In this document: piece by piece, positions 37,121-46,067 of the stretch
Numbering within the stretch: the first letter of the stretch is position 1
Layout of the letters: each line of letters starts with the position of its first letter
Source: DMER64 sp964542305
Lineage (GTDB): Bacteria; Bacteroidota; Bacteroidia; Bacteroidales; UBA932
Direction: 5' to 3'
Length of the DNA: 64,000 nt
NCBI GenBank assembly: GCA_964542305.1
Contig: CAZITX010000003.1
Location: forward strand, 78,897-142,896
Notes under the pieces: model-generated
Database searches by the model: none
What the model was told of the DNA's origin: nothing
What the model saw: the letters and a program-made list of their open reading frames with translations, nothing else
Made by a program: the position numbers and the translations under genes

Positions 37121-37895
37121 GAACAGCCAGGACCTCTTTTGTCAACTGAATAAAATCGCTTACATCCAGTTGTTCCGGCCTTAGGTCCGGGAGCACAGAT
37201 CCCGTGATTTTACGGTTTCCCAGGATCGGTTTCAGGCTGTTACGTATGGTTTTTCGCCGTTGGTTAAACGTGGTTTTAACTACTTTCAGGAACATATCTT
37301 CCGGACAATCCAGTATTGTTCTGTTATTCCTTGTCAGGCGAATGACCCCGGACTGTACTTTCGGAGGCGGGACAAAAGCTCCGGGAGGAACCGTGAAAAG
37401 GTATTCTGTATGGTACCAGGCGTGAAGCAAAACGCTAAGTATGCCATAAGTGCGGGATCCGGGGGAAGCACAGAAACGTTCCGCAACTTCTTTTTGGACC
37501 ATGCCCACTACTTCAGGGATTCTGTCCCTGAATTCCAAAACCCGGAAAAAGATCTGGGATGAAATATTATAAGGGAAGTTTCCTATCAATGAAAACTCGT
37601 CCGGGAACACATCTGCAGGCAATTGCAAAAAATCTCCCTGTATCAGTTTTTTCCCCAATCCGGGATATTTTTGTTGAAGGAAAGCCACCGATTCCCGATC
37701 CAATTCAACGGCGTAATAGTCTATACCGGGATTATCCCATAAATAGGCAGTAAGCACTCCCGTTCCGGGTCCTACTTCCACAACCGGGACCTTCTGCCCG
37801 TCTTGTATTACCGACAGGCTGTTAACGATCTTTTGGGCAGCTCCCTGATCTCTAAGGAAATGTTGTCCCAATGCTTTTTTTGGTCTTACCTCCAT
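37104..37895 (-). CDS. rsmA: 16S rRNA dimethyladenosine transferase RsmA (KsgA)
   Basis: RsmA dimethylates two adjacent adenosines in the 3' hairpin of 16S rRNA with SAM. The 263-residue protein starts with KKALGQHFLRD, has the SAM-binding VVEVGPGTGVLT, the NFPYNIS catalytic motif and a small C-terminal helical domain with FNQRRKTIRNSL. All are in the normal order and spacing. Its promoter octamer ends only 4 bases before the ATG. Confidence 0.97.
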   Translation of the reverse strand: MEVRPKKALGQHFLRDQGAAQKIVNSLSVIQDGQKVPVVEVGPGTGVLTAYLWDNPGIDYYAVELDRESVAFLQQKYPGLGKKLIQGDFLQLPADVFPDEFSLIGNFPYNISSQIFFRVLEFRDRIPEVVGMVQKEVAERFCASPGSRTYGILSVLLHAWYHTEYLFTVPPGAFVPPPKVQSGVIRLTRNNRTILDCPEDMFLKVVKTTFNQRRKTIRNSLKPILGNRKITGSVLPDLRPEQLDVSDFIQLTKEVLAVLNADS

Positions 37896-37899
37896 AGTA

Positions 37900-37927
37900 C
37901 AAAGATAGTTTTTATACCTTTATGCAA
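37900..37927 (-). promoter_or_regulatory. Promoter of rsmA (TTG, 17-bp spacer, TATCTTTG)
   Basis: Minus-strand TTG at 37927-37925 and TATCTTTG at 37907-37900, with a 17-bp spacer. The octamer ends 4 bases before the rsmA ATG, so the transcript would begin at the start codon. Confidence 0.6.
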
Positions 37928-37944
37928 CTCTAAAGGCGAACGTT

Positions 37945-39105
37945 ATGAAAAAAACACTCTTTCTTTTCCTGGTTTCCCTGACACTGCTTTCCTGTTCGGG
38001 CAGGCAAGCGCGGCAAGCGGACATGTGCCTGCAACAGATCGCACAGAATATCAATGCGGTAGGGATCTCGGTTGCGGTCATCAGTGACAACGAAATAATT
38101 TATACCGGAGCATATGGTTTGAAAAACATCCAAACGGAAGAAAAACTCAGGCCTTCGGACCTGATGCGCATAGCTTCCATATCCAAAAGTTTTACGGCAA
38201 CGGCTATTATGCAATTGTACGAGGCCGGTTGTTTTGATCTTGACGATGACATAGGGGACGCCCTGGGATTCCCGGTAAGAAACCCAAACCATCCCGATAT
38301 TCCCATAACGTACAGGATGTTGCTTTCCCATACTTCTTCTTTGAGTGACAAAGGCGGGTATTTTACCCTGGATTTAATCCGTCCGGACAGAACTCCGGAT
38401 GTTTCCGGTTCTTTCAATGAATATGCCCCCGGGACCGGTTACCAATATTGCAACCTGGGATTCAATACGCTGGGAGCCCTGGTGGAAATCCATTCGGGAG
38501 AACGTTTTGACCAATACATCCGCAACAACATCCTGGATCCCCTGGGAGTATGCGCTTCTTTCAATGTAAACGATCTGGACACCAATCGTTTTGCAACACT
38601 TTATGTTTTTGAGGAAGGCCGGTTTGTTCCCTCTCCGCAGGCATACAATCCCCGTACAGAAGAAATTGAAAACTATGTTGAGATTTTCTCGGCTCCTGTT
38701 TTTTCACCTACAGGAGGAATGAAGATCAATGCACCCGATCTGGCTCGTCATGCACTTATACAGATGAATGACGGCTTTTTTAACGACACGGAGATCCTCA
38801 CACCCCAAAGCGTAGCTCTTATGCAAACGCCACAAAGCCCGGGCGGACGTTCTTCAGAGAATGAAAATTGCGGTTATGGATTTGCCCTGGAAAGGACCGA
38901 CCGGCTCATAGAAGGAGAGATTATGACCGGACACACCGGAAGCGCATACGGCCTCTACTCGGCAATGTTCTTTGAGAAAGACAAGAAGTTCGGCTTTATT
39001 GTATTGTGCAATGGATGCGATTCGTCGCTTCCCCGCAGGGAAAACGGCTTTATGCCGGTTCAGACGGACGTGATCAACGCGTTGTACGATATATTTATCC
39101 GCTAA
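37945..39105 (+). CDS. Serine hydrolase of the class C beta-lactamase/esterase family, lipoprotein
   Basis: 386 residues with a lipoprotein signal ending LLSC (Cys18). The active-site S-x-x-K is in SISKSFTA (near residue 78), the Y-x-N motif in YQYCNLGFN, and an HTG in place of KTG in GHTGSAYG near the C-terminus. HTG-type members are often peptidases or esterases acting on D-amino-acid peptides rather than true beta-lactamases. It would sit in the periplasm anchored to a membrane. The gene is divergent from rsmA and convergent with aspS. Confidence 0.85.
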   Translation: MKKTLFLFLVSLTLLSCSGRQARQADMCLQQIAQNINAVGISVAVISDNEIIYTGAYGLKNIQTEEKLRPSDLMRIASISKSFTATAIMQLYEAGCFDLDDDIGDALGFPVRNPNHPDIPITYRMLLSHTSSLSDKGGYFTLDLIRPDRTPDVSGSFNEYAPGTGYQYCNLGFNTLGALVEIHSGERFDQYIRNNILDPLGVCASFNVNDLDTNRFATLYVFEEGRFVPSPQAYNPRTEEIENYVEIFSAPVFSPTGGMKINAPDLARHALIQMNDGFFNDTEILTPQSVALMQTPQSPGGRSSENENCGYGFALERTDRLIEGEIMTGHTGSAYGLYSAMFFEKDKKFGFIVLCNGCDSSLPRRENGFMPVQTDVINALYDIFIR

Positions 39106-39116
39106 AAGAACGGTTT

Positions 39117-40880
39117 TCAGGAAAGGCCCAGCTCTTTCTTTTGTAACGCATCAATTTCTGAAGGAGCGTCCAGCATAACGTCCCTCCCGGAATTATTCTT
39201 GGGAAAGGCAATAAAATCCCGGATACTTTCCGATCCGCCAAAAAGCGAACACCAGCGGTCAAACCCAAAGGCGATCCCTCCGTGGGGAGGTGCGCCGTAT
39301 TGAAACGCGTTTATTATAAAGGAAAATTTGGCTTTTACTTCTTCCGGGGACATTCCCAGAACCTTGAACATACGTTCCTGCATATCCTTATCGTGGATCC
39401 TGACAGAGCCGCCTCCTACTTCGGTACCGTTTAAAACAAAATCATAAGCATTGGCGCTGACCTGTTCCAGGTCTTTGGGATCGTCGCTATAGAATTTGTC
39501 AAGGTCTTCGGGTTTGGGAGCGGTGAAAGGATGGTGCTTGGCGTAGAAACGCTGAGTCTCTTCATCCCATTCCAACAACGGGAAATCGTATACCCAAAGG
39601 GGAGCGTAATGATCTTTGTCTCTCAGGCCCATACGGTTTCCCATTTCCAGCCGCAACACGCCCAATGCTTCCAATGTTTTTACATGCGCACCGCTCATTA
39701 CCAGGATCAGGTCCTCATCGCCGGCTCCGGTAAGTTGTGCCCAGGATTCCAGCGCATCCCGGTCAAAGAATTTATCCACGGAGGATTTGTACGTCATAAG
39801 GCCATCGGGCTCTTTTGTACAACGCACGTAAACCAGTCCGGCAGCTCCTATTTGGGGCCTGCGGACCCAATCGGTCAGTTCGTCAAGTTGTTTCCGGGTA
39901 TAGGAAGCCGCTCCTTTTACACAGATGGCTCCCACGTAAGCGGCATTGCGAAATACACTAAATTCCGTATCACGGGTCAGAGGGGTAAGGTCGTGCAGCA
40001 ACATGTCAAAGCGGATATCCGGTTTGTCGCTCCCGTATTTTTCCATTGCTGTTGTCCAGGAAATGCGCGGCAGGGGAGCAGGAATATCTTTTCCGAGTAC
40101 GGATTTAAAAAGGTGCAATATCAACCCTTCAAACTGAGCCAGTATATCGTCTCGCTCCACAAACGACATTTCACAGTCTATTTGTGTAAATTCCGGTTGC
40201 CGGTCTGCCCTAAGGTCTTCGTCCCTGAAACACCGTACGACCTGAAAATACTTGTCGTATCCGGAGATCATTAATAATTGTTTAAAAGTTTGCGGACTTT
40301 GGGGCAGGGCGTAGAACTGTCCCTGGTTCATGCGGGAAGGCACTACAAAATCCCGGGCTCCTTCCGGGGTTGATTTTATGAGAAAAGGCGTTTCAATTTC
40401 CAGGAACCCGCATTGACTCAGATAATTCCTGGTTTCCTGCGCCATTTTATGACGAAGCATAATAGCCTTTTGCAACGGGGGCCGTCTCAGGTCCAGGTAA
40501 CGGTAACGGGATCGAAGTTCTTCGCCACCATCCGATTCTTCTTCAATGGTAAAAGGCGGTGTCTGGGAACGGCTTAAAATTTCCACACCCTTGAGCAGGA
40601 TCTCAATTTCCCCGGTGGGAATCTTCAGGTTCTTGCTGCTCCGCTCCACAACAGTTCCTTTTACCGTAATGACATACTCGCGTCCCAGGTCTTCCACTGC
40701 GTCAGAGACCTGCCCTGGAGAATCTTCGTTAACAACCAATTGGGTAATGCCGTAACGGTCACGAAGGTCAATGAAAGTCATACCTCCCAATTTCCTGATA
40801 CGTTGTATCCATCCGGCCAATTGTACCTCCCGGCCTGCGTGGGAAAGATTGAGTGCTCCGCACGTGTGTGTCCTGTACAT
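39117..40880 (-). CDS. aspS: Aspartyl-tRNA synthetase
   Basis: Class II synthetase charging tRNA-Asp. The 587-residue protein has the OB-fold anticodon-binding domain (about 1-105), the class II catalytic core with motif 2 FRDEDLRADRQPEFTQID, the bacterial GAD insertion (about 290-410), and motif 3 GIAFGFDRW. Length is normal. It shares a promoter region with the divergent thyA gene. Confidence 0.97.
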   Translation of the reverse strand: MYRTHTCGALNLSHAGREVQLAGWIQRIRKLGGMTFIDLRDRYGITQLVVNEDSPGQVSDAVEDLGREYVITVKGTVVERSSKNLKIPTGEIEILLKGVEILSRSQTPPFTIEEESDGGEELRSRYRYLDLRRPPLQKAIMLRHKMAQETRNYLSQCGFLEIETPFLIKSTPEGARDFVVPSRMNQGQFYALPQSPQTFKQLLMISGYDKYFQVVRCFRDEDLRADRQPEFTQIDCEMSFVERDDILAQFEGLILHLFKSVLGKDIPAPLPRISWTTAMEKYGSDKPDIRFDMLLHDLTPLTRDTEFSVFRNAAYVGAICVKGAASYTRKQLDELTDWVRRPQIGAAGLVYVRCTKEPDGLMTYKSSVDKFFDRDALESWAQLTGAGDEDLILVMSGAHVKTLEALGVLRLEMGNRMGLRDKDHYAPLWVYDFPLLEWDEETQRFYAKHHPFTAPKPEDLDKFYSDDPKDLEQVSANAYDFVLNGTEVGGGSVRIHDKDMQERMFKVLGMSPEEVKAKFSFIINAFQYGAPPHGGIAFGFDRWCSLFGGSESIRDFIAFPKNNSGRDVMLDAPSEIDALQKKELGLS

Positions 40881-40900
40881 ATTGATGATTTTTTAGGCAA

Positions 40901-40929
40901 CAAAGGTAATCAGAAAATGGCTACCTTTG
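40901..40929. promoter_or_regulatory. Divergent promoter pair for aspS and thyA (face-to-face TACCTTTG)
   Basis: The minus-strand octamer 40901-40908 serves aspS (20 bases before its ATG) and the plus-strand octamer 40922-40929 serves thyA (7 bases before its ATG). Both are TACCTTTG, and exactly 13 bp lie between them, making a 29-bp inverted repeat. Neither has a clear TTG at -33. Confidence 0.6.
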
Positions 40930-40936
40930 TGAGGCT

Positions 40937-41731
40937 ATGCAAAACTATTTGGATCTCCTGCAACACATCCTGGACAATGGGACGGACAAGAACGACAGAA
41001 CCGGAACCGGAACAAAGAGTGTTTTCGGATACCAGTTGCGTTGTCCTCTCTCGAAAGGATTTCCTTTGCTGACAACAAAAAAGGTGCATATTAAATCCAT
41101 CATTTACGAATTGCTCTGGTTTCTGAAGGGTGACACAAACATCAAATACCTGAATGACAACGGGGTCACCATCTGGGATGAATGGGCCGATCCCGGAGGG
41201 CAACTTGGCCCTGTTTACGGGAAACAATGGAGATCCTGGACAACCGCAGACGGAAAAACAATAGACCAGATCTCCTGCCTGGTGGAAGGCCTGAAAAACA
41301 ATCCCGACGGCCGCCGTCATATAGTCAGTGCCTGGAATGTGGCAGACATATCCCGTATGGCCCTGCCGCCCTGTCATGCCCTGTTCCAGTTTTATGTGGC
41401 AAACGGAAAGCTTTCGTGCCAACTCTACCAACGCAGTGCAGACGTCTTTTTGGGCGTGCCTTTCAATATTGCTTCCTATGCGCTGCTTACGCTTATGGTA
41501 GCGCAGGTTTGCGGCTATGAGCCCGGAGATTACATCCACACTTTCGGAGACGTACATATTTATACTAACCATATGGAACAAGTACGGCTGCAATTGACCC
41601 GTACCCCGCGAATATTACCGAAAATGGTGCTGAACCCTTTGCGTCAAGACCTCTTTTCCTTTGAGTATTCAGATTTCAGCCTTCAGGATTACGATCCATG
41701 GCCTTCTATAAAAGCTCCTGTTGCCGTATGA
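40937..41731 (+). CDS. thyA: Thymidylate synthase ThyA
   Basis: Converts dUMP to dTMP with methylene-tetrahydrofolate. The 264 residues match the standard E. coli-type length. The active-site Cys is in ALPPCHALFQFYV (near residue 146), preceded by RRHIVSAWNV and followed by QRSADVFLGVPFNIASYA. Its stop overlaps the folA start (ATGA), so dihydrofolate made here is recycled by the next gene product. Confidence 0.98.
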   Translation: MQNYLDLLQHILDNGTDKNDRTGTGTKSVFGYQLRCPLSKGFPLLTTKKVHIKSIIYELLWFLKGDTNIKYLNDNGVTIWDEWADPGGQLGPVYGKQWRSWTTADGKTIDQISCLVEGLKNNPDGRRHIVSAWNVADISRMALPPCHALFQFYVANGKLSCQLYQRSADVFLGVPFNIASYALLTLMVAQVCGYEPGDYIHTFGDVHIYTNHMEQVRLQLTRTPRILPKMVLNPLRQDLFSFEYSDFSLQDYDPWPSIKAPVAV

Positions 41732-42228
41732 AAGATCAAGGCACGAACAGACCGTATACGCTTTCCCTGGTTGCCGTGGTGGGACCGGGCCTGGAATTGG
41801 GCGCAAAAAACCAATTGTTGTGGCACATATCCGAAGATCTCAGGCACTTTAAAGCACTGACAATGGGACACACGGTGATCATGGGGCGGAAAACCTATGA
41901 ATCCTTGGGAAAACCTCTCCCCGGAAGAAATAATGTTGTTCTTTCAAGATCCGCAAAAAGCCTGGAAGAAGTGCTCTCCGGGATAAATGACCGGGCCGAG
42001 GTATTTGTCATCGGGGGAGCGCAGATTTACGAGCAGACCATCCATCTGGCAGATAAACTGTACCTTACCCATGTTAATGCGCCGCTTCCGGAAGGAGGCG
42101 CCGAGGTGTTTTTTCCTCACGTTGATCCCCTTCAGTGGAAAGAGATTAAGCGGGAAGATTACCCGAACGGGGCTAAATTTCCGTTTCCTTTTTCTTTCGT
42201 AATATACGAACGCATCCGGCCGCTATAG
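41728..42228 (+). CDS. folA: Dihydrofolate reductase
   Basis: Reduces dihydrofolate to tetrahydrofolate with NADPH. 166 residues from the ATG at 41728; an earlier ATG at 41698 lies inside thyA and is rejected. Visible are LLWHISEDLRHFK with the catalytic acidic residue, GHTVIMGRKTYESLGKPLPGR, and VIGGAQIYEQ. The last 56 bases overlap the convergent YfhO-type gene. Confidence 0.96.
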   Translation: MKDQGTNRPYTLSLVAVVGPGLELGAKNQLLWHISEDLRHFKALTMGHTVIMGRKTYESLGKPLPGRNNVVLSRSAKSLEEVLSGINDRAEVFVIGGAQIYEQTIHLADKLYLTHVNAPLPEGGAEVFFPHVDPLQWKEIKREDYPNGAKFPFPFSFVIYERIRPL

Positions 42229-44665
42229 CTGCCAACAATGCCAGAAGCAAAGCCCCGGAACTGATGCGCGAGATCATAATACCGGTGGTGTAGGAAGAAG
42301 GCAGGTATGTAAAGCGTATTTCGTGTTCTCCCTCAGGAACCCGTAATGTCCGGGTAATGTAGTTGGACCGGCAGATCTGTGCTTCCTGACCGTCAATCCA
42401 TGCCTTCCATCCTTTGGGGTAATAAATTTCGGAAAACACAACAATCCCTTCTTTTTCCATTGAAGCTTTGTATTCCAGTGTGTTCGGAGAATAGGAGGTC
42501 AGCTTGATTGTTGAATTGGAGGGCCCGGCTGCTTCTACCCAAGATTCCGGGGGATCTTGCATGACAGCGGTAGTTCTCAGATCTACCCTGGACAGGGTTT
42601 CAATTTCTTCCTGTGGGGATGAAACCGGTTGTATGGAAGATACAACCCAGGCATTTCCCAAGGCATAGGGATTGGTTACGGGCAGGGCATCTGCCCCTAA
42701 AATCACGTAGCGGGAATTAAGCATATTGAGCACCGGGGTCCGGGAGCGGTTGCCGTTGTATCTAAAAATATCCGAGGCTTCTTCCAGTGTCTGGCACTGG
42801 CTGAGTTTATCTGCAAAATATTGCATTTCGGGTAACAGATGGTGGTCAATTACATCCTGGTAACGCTGCAATTTGGCCGCGTTGTATCCCCCAATGGATT
42901 TATGGTGGTAACTGGCCGTTGCATCCATAAAAGTACTTCCGGTCATATCGAGTACCCGGTAATACAAATCCGTGTCCTGCTTAATGTGTTTGTCTACAGG
43001 TCTTTCAGAAAACTGGCTCCGGTAATTGATACGTGAAATAAAATGTGACTCGTTCAGGTACCTTTTTCCAACGGGAAGGTAATCGACCAGGATCAAAACC
43101 GCAAAAGCACCTATGATCCAGGCCTGCTTCATCTTGCGGTGTACGCCCAGCCAGAGCAAAACAGCGGCAGGCAGAATAAGCAGGACAGAACGCCAGGCAT
43201 CCCGGCTCAGGAGGTCTTTACGGTCTTCTACCAGGGCGGGGATCAGGGAAGAAGGCAGTGAACTGTCTGAAGGACCTGTGAAAGAACCCGCCAGGGAAGG
43301 TATCAATGCGGCCAACAAAGAGAAACCTGCGGTAATTCCCAAAGCCCAGTATATGCCTTTGACGGCTTTTTTCTGTGGATAAACACCCTCAAGGATTTGC
43401 CACAATACATAGATTCCCAGGGCCGGAAGAACCATTTGCCATATAACCAGGATCATGCTGACTGTCCGGAACTTATCGTATAAGGGCACAAAACGGAAGA
43501 AAAACGTATTAAACCCCGGAAGGTGGTAACCCCACGACAACAAGAGAGCCAGCAGTGAAACGCCGGCCAGGGCCCATTTAACGGGACTTTTTACCAGTAT
43601 GAGTCCCAGGACGAAAAGAAAGATTATAATGGCTCCCATATACATGGGACCCGCTGTAAAAGGCTGTTCTCCCCAATACAGCGGCATATTGGAAATAACC
43701 CCGTCAGCATTGTAACCCAAATCGTTCAATGTCTTGTATGTGTTGGAGTTTTTAGCCAGCGGCCCGACGGAAGCACCTCCGTAAAAATCGGGAATCATCA
43801 TGTTGAACGACTCCATTTTGGAATAACTCCACTGGGTAGCGTAATCAAACTCCAGGCCCGATCTTGTCTTGCCATCCCGGCCGGCACTAAGTTCTGAACC
43901 TCCGCGCATGGATTGGGCCGTATATTCATATGTCGGCAGCAGATGGTTTGCAGAGGTGGCAAGACCCAAAATTCCGGCCGCAATAATCAAAAGCGTGGTT
44001 TTTATGAATTTTTTGACACGGTGCTGTATCAGCGCTTCTGCAAGAAGACCGGCCATTACAAAAAGCAGTATAAATCCAAGGTAATAAGTGATCTGGGGAT
44101 GGTTGGCAGCTACATGCAAGCTGACGGTAAGGGCAAAAAACAAAGCACCTGTCAATGCCTGTTTGCGGTAAGCATATGCCATAGAAGCCAGGACCCAGGG
44201 TAAATAGGCAATAGCTATCATTTTGGTCACGTGACCCGCTTGTATGATCTGGAGATTGTAGGAACAAAATGTGATGGCCACAGCTCCTAACACCGATATC
44301 CATGGATTGATCCCCAGGGCAAGGAACAACAGGAATCCGCCCAATAATGACAAAAACAGATAAGAGGCGGGTTCTGCGCCTGATTCCAGTATTTGGCCAA
44401 TGGCCCTTATATAATTGCCCTTAGTGACTTTATTAATGGTAACGGTAGGCATTCCGCCAAACATGGAATTGGTCCAACGGGCCTCATCTTTGTGTGTTTC
44501 ATTATAGTCTTTTGCCTCTTTGGACATTGCCTGCCAGGCCGTTATATCTCCCTGGTTGAGCGTTTTTCCCTGGAAAACCTGCGGCACAAAACCATAGGAA
44601 AGAATGAGAAAGAAAACCACGGCAACCGGATAAGCAATCCATTTTTTCACGGGAATCTTTTGCAT
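42173..44665 (-). CDS. YfhO-family polytopic membrane protein
   Basis: 830 residues with an N-terminal signal-anchor, about twelve or more transmembrane helices up to near residue 540, and a periplasmic C-terminal domain of about 270 residues followed by a last helix and a basic tail (RILRKKKETEI). This is the layout of YfhO/GT-C-like proteins, which in Gram-positive species take part in glycosylation of cell-wall polymers. Conserved acidic residues of a GT-C first loop (NQGDITAW region) are visible. Donor and acceptor are unknown. It overlaps folA by 56 bases at the 3' end. Confidence 0.85.
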   Translation of the reverse strand: MQKIPVKKWIAYPVAVVFFLILSYGFVPQVFQGKTLNQGDITAWQAMSKEAKDYNETHKDEARWTNSMFGGMPTVTINKVTKGNYIRAIGQILESGAEPASYLFLSLLGGFLLFLALGINPWISVLGAVAITFCSYNLQIIQAGHVTKMIAIAYLPWVLASMAYAYRKQALTGALFFALTVSLHVAANHPQITYYLGFILLFVMAGLLAEALIQHRVKKFIKTTLLIIAAGILGLATSANHLLPTYEYTAQSMRGGSELSAGRDGKTRSGLEFDYATQWSYSKMESFNMMIPDFYGGASVGPLAKNSNTYKTLNDLGYNADGVISNMPLYWGEQPFTAGPMYMGAIIIFLFVLGLILVKSPVKWALAGVSLLALLLSWGYHLPGFNTFFFRFVPLYDKFRTVSMILVIWQMVLPALGIYVLWQILEGVYPQKKAVKGIYWALGITAGFSLLAALIPSLAGSFTGPSDSSLPSSLIPALVEDRKDLLSRDAWRSVLLILPAAVLLWLGVHRKMKQAWIIGAFAVLILVDYLPVGKRYLNESHFISRINYRSQFSERPVDKHIKQDTDLYYRVLDMTGSTFMDATASYHHKSIGGYNAAKLQRYQDVIDHHLLPEMQYFADKLSQCQTLEEASDIFRYNGNRSRTPVLNMLNSRYVILGADALPVTNPYALGNAWVVSSIQPVSSPQEEIETLSRVDLRTTAVMQDPPESWVEAAGPSNSTIKLTSYSPNTLEYKASMEKEGIVVFSEIYYPKGWKAWIDGQEAQICRSNYITRTLRVPEGEHEIRFTYLPSSYTTGIMISRISSGALLLALLAAIAAGCVRILRKKKETEI

Positions 44666-44683
44666 AGCTTCTGTATTTTATAA

Positions 44684-44712
44684 CAAAGGTAAAAAGAAAG
44701 GACTTATATTTG
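44684..44712. promoter_or_regulatory. Divergent promoter pair for the YfhO-type gene and the sodium symporter
   Basis: Minus-strand TACCTTTG at 44691-44684 lies 18 bases before the YfhO-type ATG; plus-strand TATATTTG at 44705-44712 lies 17 bases before the symporter ATG. Exactly 13 bp lie between the octamers, the same as at aspS/thyA and rnhB/EF-G. Confidence 0.58.
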
Positions 44713-44729
44713 TGTAAAACCTATTGTTT

Positions 44730-46067
44730 ATGAGTCGTGACGAATTTTCGGGATTTTTCGGCGTTCTGGTTGCCACGGTGGGATCTGCCGTGGGATTGGG
44801 CAATTTGTGGAGATTTCCATACCTGGTAGGACAAAACGGGGGCGCAGCCTTTATATTGATCTACCTGGCATTTGTATTGATCATCTGCCTGCCTATTGCC
44901 GTATCTGAATTTATTATTGGCCGCAAAACAAGGGCGAATACCGTAAAGGCATTCCAGGTACTGGCCCCGAAGACGGCATGGAGCGGTATAGGGATCGTTG
45001 GGGTATTGGCCGCTTTTGCCATACTGGCTTTTTATACGGTAGTAGGAGGTTGGACCATGGATTACCTGGTGCGATCCGTTATCCATATTTTTTCGAAGCC
45101 GGACATATCTGCCCTGGAAAGCCAATTTACAACCATGGTAACTTCTCCTGTGCGACCTATTGTATGGACCGTTGTTTTTATGGTCGTGTGCGCCCTGATT
45201 GTTATGTGCGGAATAAAAAAGGGTATCGAAAAATATTCCAAAATCATGATGCCCTTCCTTTTTTTAATGATTGTGATCCTGATGGTGCGTTCCGTTACGC
45301 TGCCCGGAGCCGGTGAAGGAATTTCTTTTTTGATTAAACCCGATTTTTCTAAGATAAATACCTCGGTCGTGCTGGCTGCATTGGGGCAGGCTTTTTTCTC
45401 CCTAAGCCTGGGAATGGGATGTCTGATCACCTATGGTTCCTATATCCCGGACAAAGAAAATTTATCCAAATTGTCATTTACCACAGCTTTATCCGACACC
45501 CTTTTTGCGATGTTGGCAGGGCTGGCCATTATGCCTGCGGTTTTTGCCTTTGGGATATCCCCCCAGGAAGGTCCCGGTCTGGTGTTTATTGTTTTACCCC
45601 GTATTTTTGCGCAGATTCCCCTGGGGAACGTATTTGCCGTCATGTTTTTCATTATCCTGCTCATTGCCGCAATTACGTCGGTAATTTCTCTGCTGGAAGT
45701 CATAACAGCTTATGTAACGGAAAAACTCAAATTAAAACGAATAGTAGCCGTATCCGCAATCACGGTTATCGTTACCTTTTTTGCTTCCCTGAGTTCCCTT
45801 TCGCAGGGGGTTCTCAAAAACGTTACGATTTTCGGAAAATCCATTTTTGATTTCTTTGATTACCTCTCGGCAAACATCCTGCTTCCCTTGGGAGGTCTTT
45901 CCATAGTGATTTTTGTAGGATGGTATATGAAAAAATCCCTTGTTTACCAGGAATTTACAAATCAGGGCACCCTAAAGGGCACCCTGTTTCGCGCGTATTA
46001 TTTTATCATTCGTTACGTGGCACCGGTGGCCATTGCCATCGTTTTTATAGATCTTATTTTACCGTAA
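44730..46067 (+). CDS. Sodium-dependent transporter of the NSS (SNF) family
   Basis: 445 residues from ATG 44730 (the TTG at 44724 is rejected). Eleven to twelve transmembrane helices start with GVLVATVGSAVGLGNLWRFPY, the sodium- and substrate-binding unwound helix 1 of LeuT-fold transporters, followed by GGAAFILIYL. Bacterial members import amino acids such as Leu, Trp or Tyr with Na+. The specific substrate cannot be read from the sequence. The 3' end overlaps the convergent LRR gene by 14 bases. Confidence 0.93.
   Translation: MSRDEFSGFFGVLVATVGSAVGLGNLWRFPYLVGQNGGAAFILIYLAFVLIICLPIAVSEFIIGRKTRANTVKAFQVLAPKTAWSGIGIVGVLAAFAILAFYTVVGGWTMDYLVRSVIHIFSKPDISALESQFTTMVTSPVRPIVWTVVFMVVCALIVMCGIKKGIEKYSKIMMPFLFLMIVILMVRSVTLPGAGEGISFLIKPDFSKINTSVVLAALGQAFFSLSLGMGCLITYGSYIPDKENLSKLSFTTALSDTLFAMLAGLAIMPAVFAFGISPQEGPGLVFIVLPRIFAQIPLGNVFAVMFFIILLIAAITSVISLLEVITAYVTEKLKLKRIVAVSAITVIVTFFASLSSLSQGVLKNVTIFGKSIFDFFDYLSANILLPLGGLSIVIFVGWYMKKSLVYQEFTNQGTLKGTLFRAYYFIIRYVAPVAIAIVFIDLILP

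Noticed and set aside
37915..37922. TACCTTTA as -7 box of the serine hydrolase gene
   Set aside because: The last base departs from the consensus and no TTG is found at -33, so I did not list it as a promoter.
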